Assembly: GCF_900128885.1 (NCBI RefSeq)
Contig: NZ_FQTU01000002.1
Span: 1 to 64,000, forward strand
Source of the DNA: Alkalibacter saccharofermentans DSM 14828
GTDB taxonomy: Bacteria; Bacillota; Clostridia; Eubacteriales; Alkalibacteraceae
DNA length: 64,000 nucleotides
Direction of reading: 5' to 3'
Part shown: positions 16,519 to 25,293 of the stretch, piece after piece
How the letters are laid out: each line of letters starts with the position of its first letter
How positions within the stretch are numbered: the stretch's first letter is position 1
Made by a program: the position numbers and the translations under genes
The notes under the pieces: generated by a model
What the model was told of the DNA's origin: nothing
What the model saw: only the letters and a program-made list of their open reading frames with translations
The model's database searches: none

Positions 16519-17049
16519 TTATGCCTCCTTTCCCGCTTCATGATCTGTCTTTATTTGCTTTAATATTTCTTTTGTCTTTTGGGGCGTTAGATTCCCGTAA
16601 GTCTCTCCGTTAATCATCATAACCGGAGAAAGGCTACAGCAACCTAGACATGCCACGTTGTTTAAAGTAAACAGTCCATCTGGAGTAGTTTCTCCCTCTT
16701 TTACACCTAGCTCTTCTACTATAGCTTCTTCGATCGTCTTGGCTCCGTTTACATGGCATGCCGTTCCCTGGCATAGCATTACAAGATTCTCTCCTACAGG
16801 CTCTAGCCTGAACTGAGTGTAAAATGTAGCTACTCCATATACTTTTGCACTGTTAACCTTTGTGACTTCAGCAATATAGTCAAGCATAGGCAAAGATAGA
16901 TACCCATATACATCTTGAGCCTTTTGCAGTATTGTTATCAAGCTGCCCTTTACATCCTTGTATTTTGCCAGTATCATGTCAAGCTCGGCTAAGTCAACTT
17001 GGATGTCATTAAATCTCGACTTTAAATCTTGTGCTCCGCAACAATCCAT
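16519..17049 (-). CDS. NuoE/HydC-like 2Fe-2S (thioredoxin-fold) subunit
   Basis: 176 residues. Four cysteines of the NuoE 2Fe-2S site are visible: CQGTACHVNG and CLGCCSLSPVM. The helical N-terminus (LITILQKAQDVYGYLS, VYGVATFYTQF) is typical. It passes electrons to or from the NuoF-like subunit. It is the first gene of the three-gene operon. ATG at 17049 gives normal spacing to AAGGAG; the ATG at 17055 is only two bases from that site. A TATAAT-like -10 lies at 17103-17098 on the minus strand, but its -35 is poor. Confidence 0.9.
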   Translation of the reverse strand: MDCCGAQDLKSRFNDIQVDLAELDMILAKYKDVKGSLITILQKAQDVYGYLSLPMLDYIAEVTKVNSAKVYGVATFYTQFRLEPVGENLVMLCQGTACHVNGAKTIEEAIVEELGVKEGETTPDGLFTLNNVACLGCCSLSPVMMINGETYGNLTPQKTKEILKQIKTDHEAGKEA

Positions 17050-17255
17050 ATCCATAACTCCTTATTCTTTATTTTAATAAAAATATGCATTATTTCAATT
17101 ATATCAAATCTTCCTTTTCTTAAAAGGTTTTTTTGCATTTATATGCTTTATTTTTTACCTTTGATTGCGTTTACATCTCTGCCGACTGAGTATATATGCA
17201 AACCATCATTCTAAAATGCAAATATTCTCCAACTTATGCATTGAAGTCTTTCCAT

Positions 17256-17281
17256 TAAAAAAAGACGGATTTCTCCGCCTT
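17256..17281 (-). terminator. Terminator after ptsG
   Basis: On the minus strand, AGGCGGA and TCCGTCT pair around a GAAA loop and are followed by a run of T. It begins only a few bases after the ptsG stop codon. The 205 bp between it and the NuoE-like gene hold that operon's upstream region. Confidence 0.8.
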
Positions 17282-17285
17282 TACT

Positions 17286-19283
17286 CTAATTAACCATCAT
17301 TACATCAGATCCTATTTCCAGATATTCTATCTCCATATGTTCAATCTTTTGCACTTTATCCATGTTGGTCACTACTACAGGGGTTATCATGCTCTTTGCA
17401 TTTTCCTTTAAAAACTCTAGATCGCATTCTATCAGAACATCTCCTGCTTTGACCTTTTGCCCTATGGCCGCTATTCTTTTAAAGCCTTCTCCTTTTAGCT
17501 TAACAGTATCTATCCCGATATGTACCAATATTTCCAAGCCATCATCAGTTCTTAAGCCTACTGCGTGATTTGTATCAAATATGTGCACTATCTCTCCATC
17601 TACAGGCGAACAAATTTCTTTGCTTTCCGGATAGACTGCAAATCCGTCACCTATCATTTTATTGGCAAACAGGGCATCCGGCACATCTTTTAAGGCTATT
17701 ATCTTTCCTTTAGCTGGAGATTTGAGTATTGTCTGCTCAGTTGCTTCAGACTCTTTACTGTCTTTCACTTCTAATTCTCTATATTCTTCAGGTTCAGTCC
17801 TATTTACCACATTTGGATTTGACATTATTCCTATTATATCATCCTTCAAGCTCTCAGCTTGAGTTCCAAACACTACTTGCACTCCGCCACCACCTATATC
17901 CCTTACTCCTGGCGACCCTAACTCTTTCAATCTATCTTTGTCTACTAATGCTGTATCTTTTACTTCAAGTCTCAGCCTAGTAATGCAGGCATCGATATGA
18001 ACAATGTTCTCACCACCTCCAAGTGCTTTAAGCACCTCATATGCTTTTTGAGATATATCGTGATCCTCAGACCCTTTTTCATCATCGTTTCTTCCCGGGG
18101 TTTTTAAGTCAAGCTTCAGTATTAGGAAGTAGAATGCCCCGAAATACAGTGCCCCTATTACAAGTCCGATAGGTATCAGCATAAATGGGTTTCCAGCATT
18201 TCCTGTAGATATGCTTACTAAATAGTCTATCAATGAGGAAGTAAAGGTTTCCGTAAGCCTAACATCTGCCAAATTTATTAAAAATCCTCCAAAAGACGCA
18301 AGCAGTATATGCGTTATAAATAATGCCGGTGCTACAAACATAAAGGCAAACTCGATGGGCTCTGTAATTCCTGATACTATTGTTGCCAAAGATGCTGCAA
18401 ACATAATTCTTCCTATTGCTTTTTTGTTTTTCTTAAATGCAGCCATGTACATTGCAAGCGCAGCTGCGGGAAGTCCAAATAGTTTAAATGGATATTCTGC
18501 AGCAGTTATAGATCCAGCAGTTGGGTCTCCAGCAAAAAATCTTGCTATTTCACCGGTAAATACCTCTCCTGTTTCAGTAATGGAATATTGACCAAAAATC
18601 ATTGTAAAAGGCGTCTTAAATATGTGATGCAGGCCAGTAGGAATCAATGCTCTGTTTCCGAGCGCGTATATAGCTCCTCCCAATCGGAAATTTCCTATTT
18701 TCAGATTTATGGCATATTCCCCCATGTAGTTCACTCCGTTTTGAATTACAGGCCAAATTAATCCAAAGACTACTCCCAGAACAAGAGATATCACTACCAT
18801 TAGAATGGGAACCAATCGTTTTCCTTCAAAGAAACCTAACATTGGATGGAGTTTCGTCTGATTAAACCTTTTATATATTAGAGCAGACATCAACCCTATC
18901 ATTATCCCACCAATCACTCCCATAAATATAGGTGATTCAAGGTGTTGAATGGCACCCATGACATCCAACACCTTATCAAGTACTATATATCCTATAAGTG
19001 AAGCAAGGCCCGCTACTGATTCTCCAGCAGTGAATCCAATAGCCACCCCCACCGCAAATATCAATGGCATATTTTCAAATATTGCCAGTCCTCCGCCGTT
19101 TAAAATCTGCACCAAACCGTTCAAAAGCGGATTGTTCTGGAGTACCTGCTCCCCAGATAACATTTGTATAATGCCCGATAAGGCAACCATCAATCCCGCT
19201 GCCGGCAAAACAGATGCTGGCAGCATGAATGATTTTCCAATCTTCTGCAGCAGCACAAAATTACCTTTCTTTATTTCGCTCAT
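17286..19283 (-). CDS. ptsG: PTS glucose-type transporter EIICBA
   Basis: 665 residues in the order IIC-IIB-IIA. The IIC part (about 1-390) is a multi-pass membrane domain with LPAAGLMVALSG and the GITEPIEFAFMF motif. IIB (about 400-480) carries the phospho-cysteine in HIDACITRLRLEV. IIA (about 525-650) carries the phospho-histidine in LEILVHIGIDTV. It takes up glucose or a close relative such as N-acetylglucosamine while phosphorylating it. The upstream leader contains a GlcT-type RAT with its terminator, and the glcT gene is next, which favours glucose. The gene has its own strong terminator. Confidence 0.93.
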   Translation of the reverse strand: MSEIKKGNFVLLQKIGKSFMLPASVLPAAGLMVALSGIIQMLSGEQVLQNNPLLNGLVQILNGGGLAIFENMPLIFAVGVAIGFTAGESVAGLASLIGYIVLDKVLDVMGAIQHLESPIFMGVIGGIMIGLMSALIYKRFNQTKLHPMLGFFEGKRLVPILMVVISLVLGVVFGLIWPVIQNGVNYMGEYAINLKIGNFRLGGAIYALGNRALIPTGLHHIFKTPFTMIFGQYSITETGEVFTGEIARFFAGDPTAGSITAAEYPFKLFGLPAAALAMYMAAFKKNKKAIGRIMFAASLATIVSGITEPIEFAFMFVAPALFITHILLASFGGFLINLADVRLTETFTSSLIDYLVSISTGNAGNPFMLIPIGLVIGALYFGAFYFLILKLDLKTPGRNDDEKGSEDHDISQKAYEVLKALGGGENIVHIDACITRLRLEVKDTALVDKDRLKELGSPGVRDIGGGGVQVVFGTQAESLKDDIIGIMSNPNVVNRTEPEEYRELEVKDSKESEATEQTILKSPAKGKIIALKDVPDALFANKMIGDGFAVYPESKEICSPVDGEIVHIFDTNHAVGLRTDDGLEILVHIGIDTVKLKGEGFKRIAAIGQKVKAGDVLIECDLEFLKENAKSMITPVVVTNMDKVQKIEHMEIEYLEIGSDVMMVN

Positions 19284-19321
19284 TTCTTTCCTCCTTTGAT
19301 TTTTTATGAAAAGTTACAAAC

Positions 19322-19424
19322 AAAAAGGCATGAACCTATAGGTTAACAAACAAAACAACTTCCTAGGTTGATCTGCTTCTTAAACTACAAGCTCATGCCT
19401 GATCGAATCAGTTACACGCACCGT
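19322..19424 (-). promoter_or_regulatory. GlcT ribonucleic antiterminator (RAT) and leader terminator of ptsG
   Basis: On the minus strand the leader contains GTAACTGATTCGATCAGGCA followed by TGAGC (19424-19391), closely like the GlcT target of Bacillus ptsG. The GGCATGA at its 3' end is complementary to TCATGCCT (19333-19326), which is followed by TTTTT. The RAT hairpin and the terminator are therefore mutually exclusive. The terminator loop is long (about 55 bases) and includes a 12-base palindrome AACCTATAGGTT (19344-19333). Binding of dephosphorylated GlcT to the RAT should allow readthrough into ptsG when sugar is present. Confidence 0.82.
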
Positions 19425-19425
19425 T

Positions 19426-20259
19426 TTATCTGGTTTGATTTAATTTATAAATATGAAGGGCTATGTAGCCGACTTCACTCTCTGGTATCATAATATCAAT
19501 ATTTTGTTTTAAAATCAAGGCTATATTTTTAGAAAGTTTAAACTCAAAGGGAAAATCTTTTTTCAGCTTGTCTAAAAACATGTTCTCAATAGGCTTGTTT
19601 TTTTCACACCTCTCTAGAACTCCTTTTAAATGCGCAATCAATCTGACGCCGGAAAAGGAATCATTTTGAATCGAGATGCCTAACCTTTCTTCTACATAAT
19701 CAATGACCTGCTTCAAAGCATCCAGGTATTTTATTGGAGGTACGCCTTTTGTATGAATCCTAGCCCCATTTATATGCAGTGCTATAAAACCAATTTCAGC
19801 TTCAGAAAAATCTATGAAAAGTCTCTTTCTCATCATCTCAATTGTTTTCTCCGCAATTTCATATTCTTTCTGATATATCATCTTAGTTTCCAAAATAAAA
19901 GGATTGACTATTTTCATTCCCTCTTTTATCCTTTTTACGGCAAAGGCTATATGGTCTGCCAAAGCTAAATGAATGTCTTGATGAAGATTCTCCGAAAGCT
20001 CATTTTCAGCTAATGTAACAATATCCTCGACGAGGGCAAATATCTTTTCATCAGTGTTCTCCAATAGACGTTCCATCTGAGACTTGTTTGTGGCGTCTAC
20101 ATGTATAAAAACATTTTCAACTCCTGCATCTTCAGCCAACTGGGATCCCCTTTTTTTATCGAACCCTATCCCTTTGCCTACCAAAACATATTCTTCCTGT
20201 CCCCTCTGTACTAAAAGGGCGTTATTGTTGAATACGCGCTTCACAGTATAGCCTTCCAT
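19426..20259 (-). CDS. glcT: Transcriptional antiterminator GlcT (BglG family)
   Basis: 277 residues. An N-terminal RNA-binding CAT domain (MEGYTVKRVFNNNALLV, GKGIGFDKKRG) is followed by two PTS regulation domains. PRD histidines are visible in NLHQDIHLALADHIAFAV, IGFIALHING, VRLIAHLKG and VGYIALHIYKL. It binds the RAT just downstream and permits ptsG expression; phosphorylation by the glucose PTS would control it. The start at 20259 has AAGGAGG at good spacing; the open frame extends to 20301 without a better site. It follows prmC by 28 bp, so it may be transcribed together with prmC. Confidence 0.92.
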   Translation of the reverse strand: MEGYTVKRVFNNNALLVQRGQEEYVLVGKGIGFDKKRGSQLAEDAGVENVFIHVDATNKSQMERLLENTDEKIFALVEDIVTLAENELSENLHQDIHLALADHIAFAVKRIKEGMKIVNPFILETKMIYQKEYEIAEKTIEMMRKRLFIDFSEAEIGFIALHINGARIHTKGVPPIKYLDALKQVIDYVEERLGISIQNDSFSGVRLIAHLKGVLERCEKNKPIENMFLDKLKKDFPFEFKLSKNIALILKQNIDIMIPESEVGYIALHIYKLNQTR

Positions 20260-20287
20260 CAAATCGCCTCCTTGCTTGCCAATACCA

Positions 20288-21142
20288 TTAAGATAACACA
20301 CCTGTAACTACCCTGTCCATTCCTGCAAGATCCTTCGTCGTTTTCACCTCAGAAAATCCGTTCTCTCTTATGATTTTTTCCACTGCATCCCCTTGGTCAT
20401 AACCAATCTCAAAAGCAAGCAATCCGCCTTTTACCAGTTTATCGGGGGCCTGTTGTGAAATTTTTCTGTAAAAATCAAGTCCATCAACGCCTCCGTATAG
20501 GGCAGTTTTCGGCTCGTACCCTATAACATTCTTCCCAAGAAGTTTCATTTCCCTTTCATCTATATATGGAGGATTTGAAACTATCGCATCAAACTTAATA
20601 TCTGAGGGAACTTTGTCGAAACAATCGCTTAAGATAAGCTCTACCTTGTCAGGTTCATCTAAAATATTGCCGGCGTTCTCAGCCGCAGTTTCAAGAGCAC
20701 CTTTGTCTATATCGACGGCTAAAACCTTAACATCTTCTACATAATTTGCAATTGATACTGCTATGGCTCCGCTTCCTGTGCCTATATCTAAAACCTGCTT
20801 GTTTCTGGGTATCTTTTTCAGATATTCTATAACCACTTCAACTAAGATTTCCGTATCCGGTCTTGGTATGAGGACCTTCGAGTTAAGTACAAAGTCAAGT
20901 CCCATAAACTCTTTTTTGTTTATAATATAAGCTACGGGCTCTCCTGAAAACCTTCTTTCTATATCTTTTAAAAAATCCTTTTCGACATCATCGCTAACCT
21001 CTTCTTGCCAGTGCATAATTAGATAAGCTCTTTCTAAATTCAAGCGATTAGAAAGCAACACCTCCGCATCAAGCCTGGGATTGGAAATATCGTTTTTCTT
21101 TAAAGACTTGGTAGCCTCTATGAGCAAATTTTCTACGTTCAT
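20288..21142 (-). CDS. prmC: Release factor glutamine N5-methyltransferase PrmC (HemK)
   Basis: 284 residues. The helical N-terminal domain (PRLDAEVLLSNRLNL) is followed by a Rossmann methyltransferase with VLDIGTGSGAIAVSIA for SAM binding and the catalytic NPPY in IVSNPPYIDE. It methylates the glutamine of the GGQ motif of RF1 and RF2. In many Firmicutes prmC follows prfA; here no prfA is present. It lies downstream of rpmE, separated from it by the rpmE terminator. Confidence 0.95.
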   Translation of the reverse strand: MNVENLLIEATKSLKKNDISNPRLDAEVLLSNRLNLERAYLIMHWQEEVSDDVEKDFLKDIERRFSGEPVAYIINKKEFMGLDFVLNSKVLIPRPDTEILVEVVIEYLKKIPRNKQVLDIGTGSGAIAVSIANYVEDVKVLAVDIDKGALETAAENAGNILDEPDKVELILSDCFDKVPSDIKFDAIVSNPPYIDEREMKLLGKNVIGYEPKTALYGGVDGLDFYRKISQQAPDKLVKGGLLAFEIGYDQGDAVEKIIRENGFSEVKTTKDLAGMDRVVTGVLS

Positions 21143-21212
21143 AATTACGTATAATCACCTCTAAATATATTTTTCATTCTAGTTTTTTATATCTGTCTTT
21201 GTTTTCATATGT

Positions 21213-21247
21213 CAAAAACCCCAACATCACTATACGATGTTGGGGTT
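21213..21247 (-). terminator. Terminator after rpmE
   Basis: On the minus strand CCCCAACATC and GATGTTGGGG form a perfect 10-bp stem with a 7-base loop, followed by TTTTTG. It separates rpmE from prmC. Confidence 0.9.
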
Positions 21248-21280
21248 AGTTTGATCTTTCCGTCAACCGAGTCAATTCGA

Positions 21281-21493
21281 TTATTCCTGCTCTTCTTTGA
21301 TACCGTATTTCTTATTGAATCTGTCTACTCTACCGCCTGTGTCTATAAGTTTTTGCTTACCTGTAAAGAATGGATGACACGCAGAGCAAATTTCCACTTT
21401 TAACTCTTCTTTTACAGAACCAGTTTCAAAAGTGTTTCCACACGCGCATTTAACGATTGATTTATTGTAATTAGGATGAATTCCTTCTTTCAT
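21281..21493 (-). CDS. rpmE: 50S ribosomal protein L31 (zinc-binding type)
   Basis: 70 residues, MKEGIHPNYN...CACGNTFETGS...ICSACHPFFTGKQK. The CxC and CxxC pairs mark the zinc-containing C+ form of L31. ATG at 21493 follows AGAGGTGA; an in-frame GTG three codons upstream overlaps that site. It is a single gene, with metG downstream of it on the plus axis but transcribed earlier on the minus strand, and it has its own terminator. Confidence 0.95.
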   Translation of the reverse strand: MKEGIHPNYNKSIVKCACGNTFETGSVKEELKVEICSACHPFFTGKQKLIDTGGRVDRFNKKYGIKEEQE

Positions 21494-21595
21494 CTCATTC
21501 ACCTCTTTTCTAAACTCCTATTTATATGCATCTCATACATTATAGCAAGGTTTGTAGAAAATATCAAACTTTTTCGTAGCAAACCTTGCATTTTT

Positions 21596-23521
21596 TTATC
21601 GAACCTCCGTACCATCAGAGATGTCTCTGTCTACGGTGATGAGGTTCAAATCCTTTTTGTCTGCCGCTGCTAGTATCATCCCCTGAGATTCTATTCCGCG
21701 AATCTTGGTTTTTTTAAGATTGGTTATAACTACCACCCTTTTGCCTATCATATCTTCAGCAGAATAAAATTGTGCGATTCCTGAGACGATTTGTCTTCTC
21801 TCTTCTCCAATTTTCACCTGCAACACCAAGAGCCTGTCTGCATCCGGATGCTTATCACACTGAATGACTTCTGCGACTTTAAGCTTAACCTTGGCAAAGT
21901 CATCGATACTTATTGTGTCGTCTTCTTTCTTGCCTTTTTTCTGTTCGCTTTTTTTAATCTGGGACTTTGTTTCTTCCTTTTTTTCTTCAATTGCTTCTAC
22001 CCTAGGGAAAAGGTTGTCTCCTTTTGACATTTTTTCCCCGAAGCCATATGCCCCATATTCACTAGCGCTTTCCCAAGTCAGTGCTTCTTCAGGGATATTG
22101 ATTTGAGCCTGCATCTTTTTTGCTGTGGTAGGCATGAAAGGCTCAATCAGAACCGAAACTACTCTGAGAGTCTCAGCAAGATTAAACATTACCCCTGCCA
22201 GTCTTTCTTTCATTTCAGAATCTTTTCCCAAAATCCAAGGTGTAGTCTCATCTATGTACTTGTTAGCCCTGGAAACCAGTTTCCAAATAATCGCCAAAGC
22301 ATTGCTAAGCTCCATTTTTTCCATATGGCTTGCTACATCTTTTGGAGTACGGCTGATCATTTCAAGCAAGCTTTGGTCTATGTCAGCAACCTGCTTCTCT
22401 GATGGTATTATCCCTCCAAAATACTTTTCAACCATTGCAACAGTCCTGCTCAACAGGTTCCCCAAGTCGTTTGCCAAATCCGAATTGATTCTTGATACCA
22501 ACGCATCTTCATTGTAGACCCCGTCTGCTCCAAAGCTCATTTCTCTCAATACGAAATATCTTAGTGAATCTACTCCATATTTTTGAGACAGCTCCACCGG
22601 ATCTATGACGTTTCCTTTTGACTTTGACATCTTCCCTCCCTTTAAGAGTATCCATCCGTGTCCAAAAACCTGCTTGGGAAGAGGTAGATCTAGTGCCATA
22701 AGCATTATTGGCCAGTAGATCGTATGGAATCGCAAGATGTCTTTTCCAATCAAATGAACGTCTGCCGGCCAGAATTTTTCCATGAGCTGAGGCCTGTCGT
22801 TTAAGTACCCCAGAGCAGTTATATAGTTGGACAGTGCATCTATCCAAACATATACCACATGTCCCGGGTCGAAATCTACAGGTACGCCCCAGTCAAAAGT
22901 CGTCCTGGACACGCAAAGATCCTGAAGCCCCGGCTTCAAGAAATTATTTATCATCTCATTTTTTCTGGATTCAGGTTGAATAAAGTGAGGGTTTTGTTCT
23001 ATATGCTCTATCAATCTGTCCGCATATTTTGACATCTTGAAAAAATATGCTTCTTCTCTTTCTTGCTTGACTTCTCTTCCACAATCAGGACACTTCTCAT
23101 CCTCTAACTGTGTTTCAGTCCAGAAAGCCTCACATGGGGTGCAGTACCAGCCTTCATAATGAGACTTGTATATATCCCCTTTATCGTATAGTTTTTTAAA
23201 TATCTTTCTTACCGACTCTTCGTGATAAGGGTCGGTAGTCCTTATAAAGTGATCATAATCGATATCCATAAGCTCCCACAGTGATTTAATTCCTTTCACT
23301 ATTTCGTCTACGTATTCTTTAGGGGTCACTCCTTCTTCCTTTGCCTTTTCCTCAATCTTTTGTCCATGTTCGTCCGTACCGGTTAGAAAGAACACATCAT
23401 ATCCTGTCTTTTTTTTGTACCTTGCCATAGCATCCGCGGCAACAGTTGTATATGTATGTCCAATATGAAGCTTGCCGCTTGGATAATAAATCGGTGTTGT
23501 AATATAATAACTTGGTTTCAT
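21596..23521 (-). CDS. metG: Methionyl-tRNA synthetase
   Basis: 641 residues, class I synthetase. HIGH-type motif KLHIGHTY, zinc knuckle CTPCEAFWTE...CPDCGRE, KMSKS motif GGKMSKSKGN, and a C-terminal tRNA-binding EMAP/Trbp111-like domain of about 100 residues (ASVKLKV-like FAKVKLKVAEV through NLKKTKIRGIESQGMIL). A low-complexity Lys/Glu linker (EEKKEETKSQIKKSEQKK) joins the two parts. It charges tRNA-Met. The long leader contains a T-box, so transcription responds to uncharged tRNA-Met. ATG follows GAGGAGG. Confidence 0.97.
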   Translation of the reverse strand: MKPSYYITTPIYYPSGKLHIGHTYTTVAADAMARYKKKTGYDVFFLTGTDEHGQKIEEKAKEEGVTPKEYVDEIVKGIKSLWELMDIDYDHFIRTTDPYHEESVRKIFKKLYDKGDIYKSHYEGWYCTPCEAFWTETQLEDEKCPDCGREVKQEREEAYFFKMSKYADRLIEHIEQNPHFIQPESRKNEMINNFLKPGLQDLCVSRTTFDWGVPVDFDPGHVVYVWIDALSNYITALGYLNDRPQLMEKFWPADVHLIGKDILRFHTIYWPIMLMALDLPLPKQVFGHGWILLKGGKMSKSKGNVIDPVELSQKYGVDSLRYFVLREMSFGADGVYNEDALVSRINSDLANDLGNLLSRTVAMVEKYFGGIIPSEKQVADIDQSLLEMISRTPKDVASHMEKMELSNALAIIWKLVSRANKYIDETTPWILGKDSEMKERLAGVMFNLAETLRVVSVLIEPFMPTTAKKMQAQINIPEEALTWESASEYGAYGFGEKMSKGDNLFPRVEAIEEKKEETKSQIKKSEQKKGKKEDDTISIDDFAKVKLKVAEVIQCDKHPDADRLLVLQVKIGEERRQIVSGIAQFYSAEDMIGKRVVVITNLKKTKIRGIESQGMILAAADKKDLNLITVDRDISDGTEVR

Positions 23522-23539
23522 CTTTATCCTCCTCGTTCA

Positions 23540-23826
23540 TTTGTTCTTTCCCAACAAAAAAACTCCCATCCCAAAGGACGAAAGTCAACTTACGTGTTAC
23601 CACCTTTTTTTATGCAGACTTATCAGACTGCACCTCATCGTGTATTTGCATACATCTCACTTTAACGCGTCACGCGTATCGAACTACTCAGATTTCATCC
23701 GATCGATTCAAAGACCATCTTCCACCTGTTTTCAAAATCGATTCTCACCATTCTCGACTCTCTGTATAATTCCACAAGGCGTACTCTTCTTATCATTATC
23801 TTTTCGTATTTTTTTGTTCATAATTA
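23540..23826 (-). promoter_or_regulatory. T-box riboswitch controlling metG
   Basis: The minus-strand leader has the main T-box parts: distal stem I with AGAGAG and GGTGAGAA, a small GCAG/CTGC hairpin, the T-box AAGGTGGTAACACG (23606-23593), and a terminator (CTTTCGTCC paired with GGGATGGGAG plus seven T, 23584-23555). The usual T-box core is GGTGGTACCACG-like, so AA at the centre is slightly unusual. A possible Met specifier ATG lies at 23698-23696 in GGATGAAATCTGAG; its exact pairing was not folded. Uncharged tRNA-Met would stabilise the antiterminator and turn on metG. The rest of the long gap before the abrB-like gene (23855-24148) carries only promoters. Confidence 0.85.
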
Positions 23827-23854
23827 ATTATACATAAGTCACGTTAAAATTCAA
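23827..23854 (-). promoter_or_regulatory. Promoter of the metG T-box transcript
   Basis: On the minus strand TTGAAT (23854-23849), a 16-bp spacer and TATAAT (23832-23827) precede the T-box leader. The start of transcription would be near 23820. Confidence 0.6.
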
Positions 23855-23959
23855 TACTTTTCTATCAAATAGAATTATGCGTCTGATTCCTCTTTTTTAT
23901 ACGATAAAACATAGTTTTTATAGTTTTCCAATAAAATTACAAAAATATCTGAAATACTA

Positions 23960-23988
23960 TTTACTTATTGTATTCCTTTACATATAAT
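23960..23988 (+). promoter_or_regulatory. Promoter upstream of the abrB-like gene
   Basis: TTTACT (23960-23965), a 17-bp spacer and a perfect TATAAT (23983-23988). It implies a leader of about 155 nt before the start codon at 24149. The leader is AT-rich with no clear structure. Confidence 0.55.
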
Positions 23989-24148
23989 AGATACAGAGAC
24001 TGTGACATATATCATCAGATTGATCAAATTCTCATTTGATAAAGTTTTCATGGTGCATTTTATTCCAAATCATTGTGGAATTAGAAATCATCTGATACAA
24101 TGTCATTGAATAACAATTATATTTTTTTTTGAAAGGGAGAGATATTTT

Positions 24149-24388
24149 ATGAAATCTACAGGTATTGTTCGTAAGGTAGACGAACTTGGAAGGATTGTAA
24201 TTCCAATTGAATTAAGAAGAACTCTTGACATCAACATCAAGGATTCTTTGGAGATTTTTGTTGACGGTAATTATGTAGTGCTTAAAAAGTATGAGCCTGC
24301 ATGCATTTTCTGCGGAAATGCAAAAGATGTCGTCAATTACAAAGGCAAAAACATTTGCCCTGATTGCATGACTGATATTAAGAAATAG
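24149..24388 (+). CDS. AbrB/SpoVT-family transition-state regulator with C-terminal zinc-ribbon-like cysteines
   Basis: 79 residues. The swapped-hairpin DNA-binding domain is clear: GIVRKVDELGRIVIPIELRRTL and the following LEIFVDGNYVVLKKYEP. The C-terminal 30 residues hold two CxxC pairs (CIFCGNAKD and ICPDCM), as in many clostridial AbrB proteins, and may bind a metal or form disulfides. AbrB-type proteins control growth-phase genes in Firmicutes as tetramers. One of the two plus-strand genes left of the origin; it is divergent from metG and ends at a strong terminator. ATG follows GAAAGGGAGAG. Confidence 0.92.
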   Translation: MKSTGIVRKVDELGRIVIPIELRRTLDINIKDSLEIFVDGNYVVLKKYEPACIFCGNAKDVVNYKGKNICPDCMTDIKK

Positions 24389-24398
24389 CAAAATCAAA

Positions 24399-24427
24399 AG
24401 CATCCTGAACCTCAGGATGCTTTTTTA
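24399..24427 (+). terminator. Terminator after the abrB-like gene
   Basis: AGCATCCTGA and TCAGGATGCT form a 10-bp stem with a 3-base loop, followed by TTTTTT. Confidence 0.9.
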
Positions 24428-24438
24428 CTTGAATATCT

Positions 24439-25293
24439 TCACGTCATAAAACGATCATAAACTTCTCTTTTGGGAATTCCTCTGTCTTTTGCAATAAGCT
24501 TGACCGCCTCTTTTTTTGAAATGCCTTCTTCAAGGTAATGCTCCATATGTTCTTCCAACGTCATGGTATCCCAAAATCCTTTTTCTTCTTGGCTGGATCC
24601 TTCTATCAGCAAAACGAATTCCCCTTTTGGCAGGTTTTCTTCATAGTGAATTATTGCCCGGGAAATACTCCCTTTCCAAATAGTCTCATGTAACTTGGTA
24701 AGTTCCTTGACCAAGGTTATTTCTCTGTCCCCAAGGCTATCTTCAAGTTCTTTTAGAGTTTTAATAAGTCTGTGTGGAGCTTCATATAAAATAACAGTAA
24801 GTTTTAACTTTCCTATTTCCTCTAGCGCCTTTTTCCTGCTTTTTTTATTTGAAGGCAGAAAACCACAAAAGGAAAACTTGTCGGTACTCATTCCGGAAAC
24901 TACCAAAGCCCCTATCGCAGCACATGCCCCCGGAATCACCGTTATGTTTATGCCTTCTTCATGACATCTGCGAGCCATAATAGCTCCCGGATCTGAAATC
25001 CCCGGCGTCCCCGCATCCGAAACAATAGCTATAGTCTGACCCTCTTTGAGCATCTCCACAAGTTGGTTGCTCCTATCGATTTCATTGTGTTGATGATAGC
25101 TAATAAGTCTCGCGCCTATGTCATAATGATTAAGCAGCTTCTTTGTATGTCTCGTATCCTCCGCTGCTATCAAGTCTGCTTCCGCCAGAATACGGACAGC
25201 CCTAAATGACATATCCTCAAGGTTTCCAATAGGCGTTGCGACTAAGTAACATATCCCGTAAGCACTTTTCATCTTATCAGCTTGTGAATACAT
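24439..25293 (-). CDS. rsmI: 16S rRNA (cytidine-1402-2'-O)-methyltransferase RsmI
   Basis: 284 residues of the tetrapyrrole-methylase fold. Motifs include YLVATPIGNLEDMSFRA, AAEDTRHTKKLL, SDAGTPGISDPGA and VIPGACAAIGALV. RsmI 2'-O-methylates C1402 in the decoding centre of 16S rRNA. Two starts are possible: ATG at 25293, overlapping the purA stop by 17 bases and preceded by AAGGG, or ATG at 25272, five bases after that stop. The tight arrangement suggests translational coupling with purA. Confidence 0.94.
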   Translation of the reverse strand: MYSQADKMKSAYGICYLVATPIGNLEDMSFRAVRILAEADLIAAEDTRHTKKLLNHYDIGARLISYHQHNEIDRSNQLVEMLKEGQTIAIVSDAGTPGISDPGAIMARRCHEEGINITVIPGACAAIGALVVSGMSTDKFSFCGFLPSNKKSRKKALEEIGKLKLTVILYEAPHRLIKTLKELEDSLGDREITLVKELTKLHETIWKGSISRAIIHYEENLPKGEFVLLIEGSSQEEKGFWDTMTLEEHMEHYLEEGISKKEAVKLIAKDRGIPKREVYDRFMT

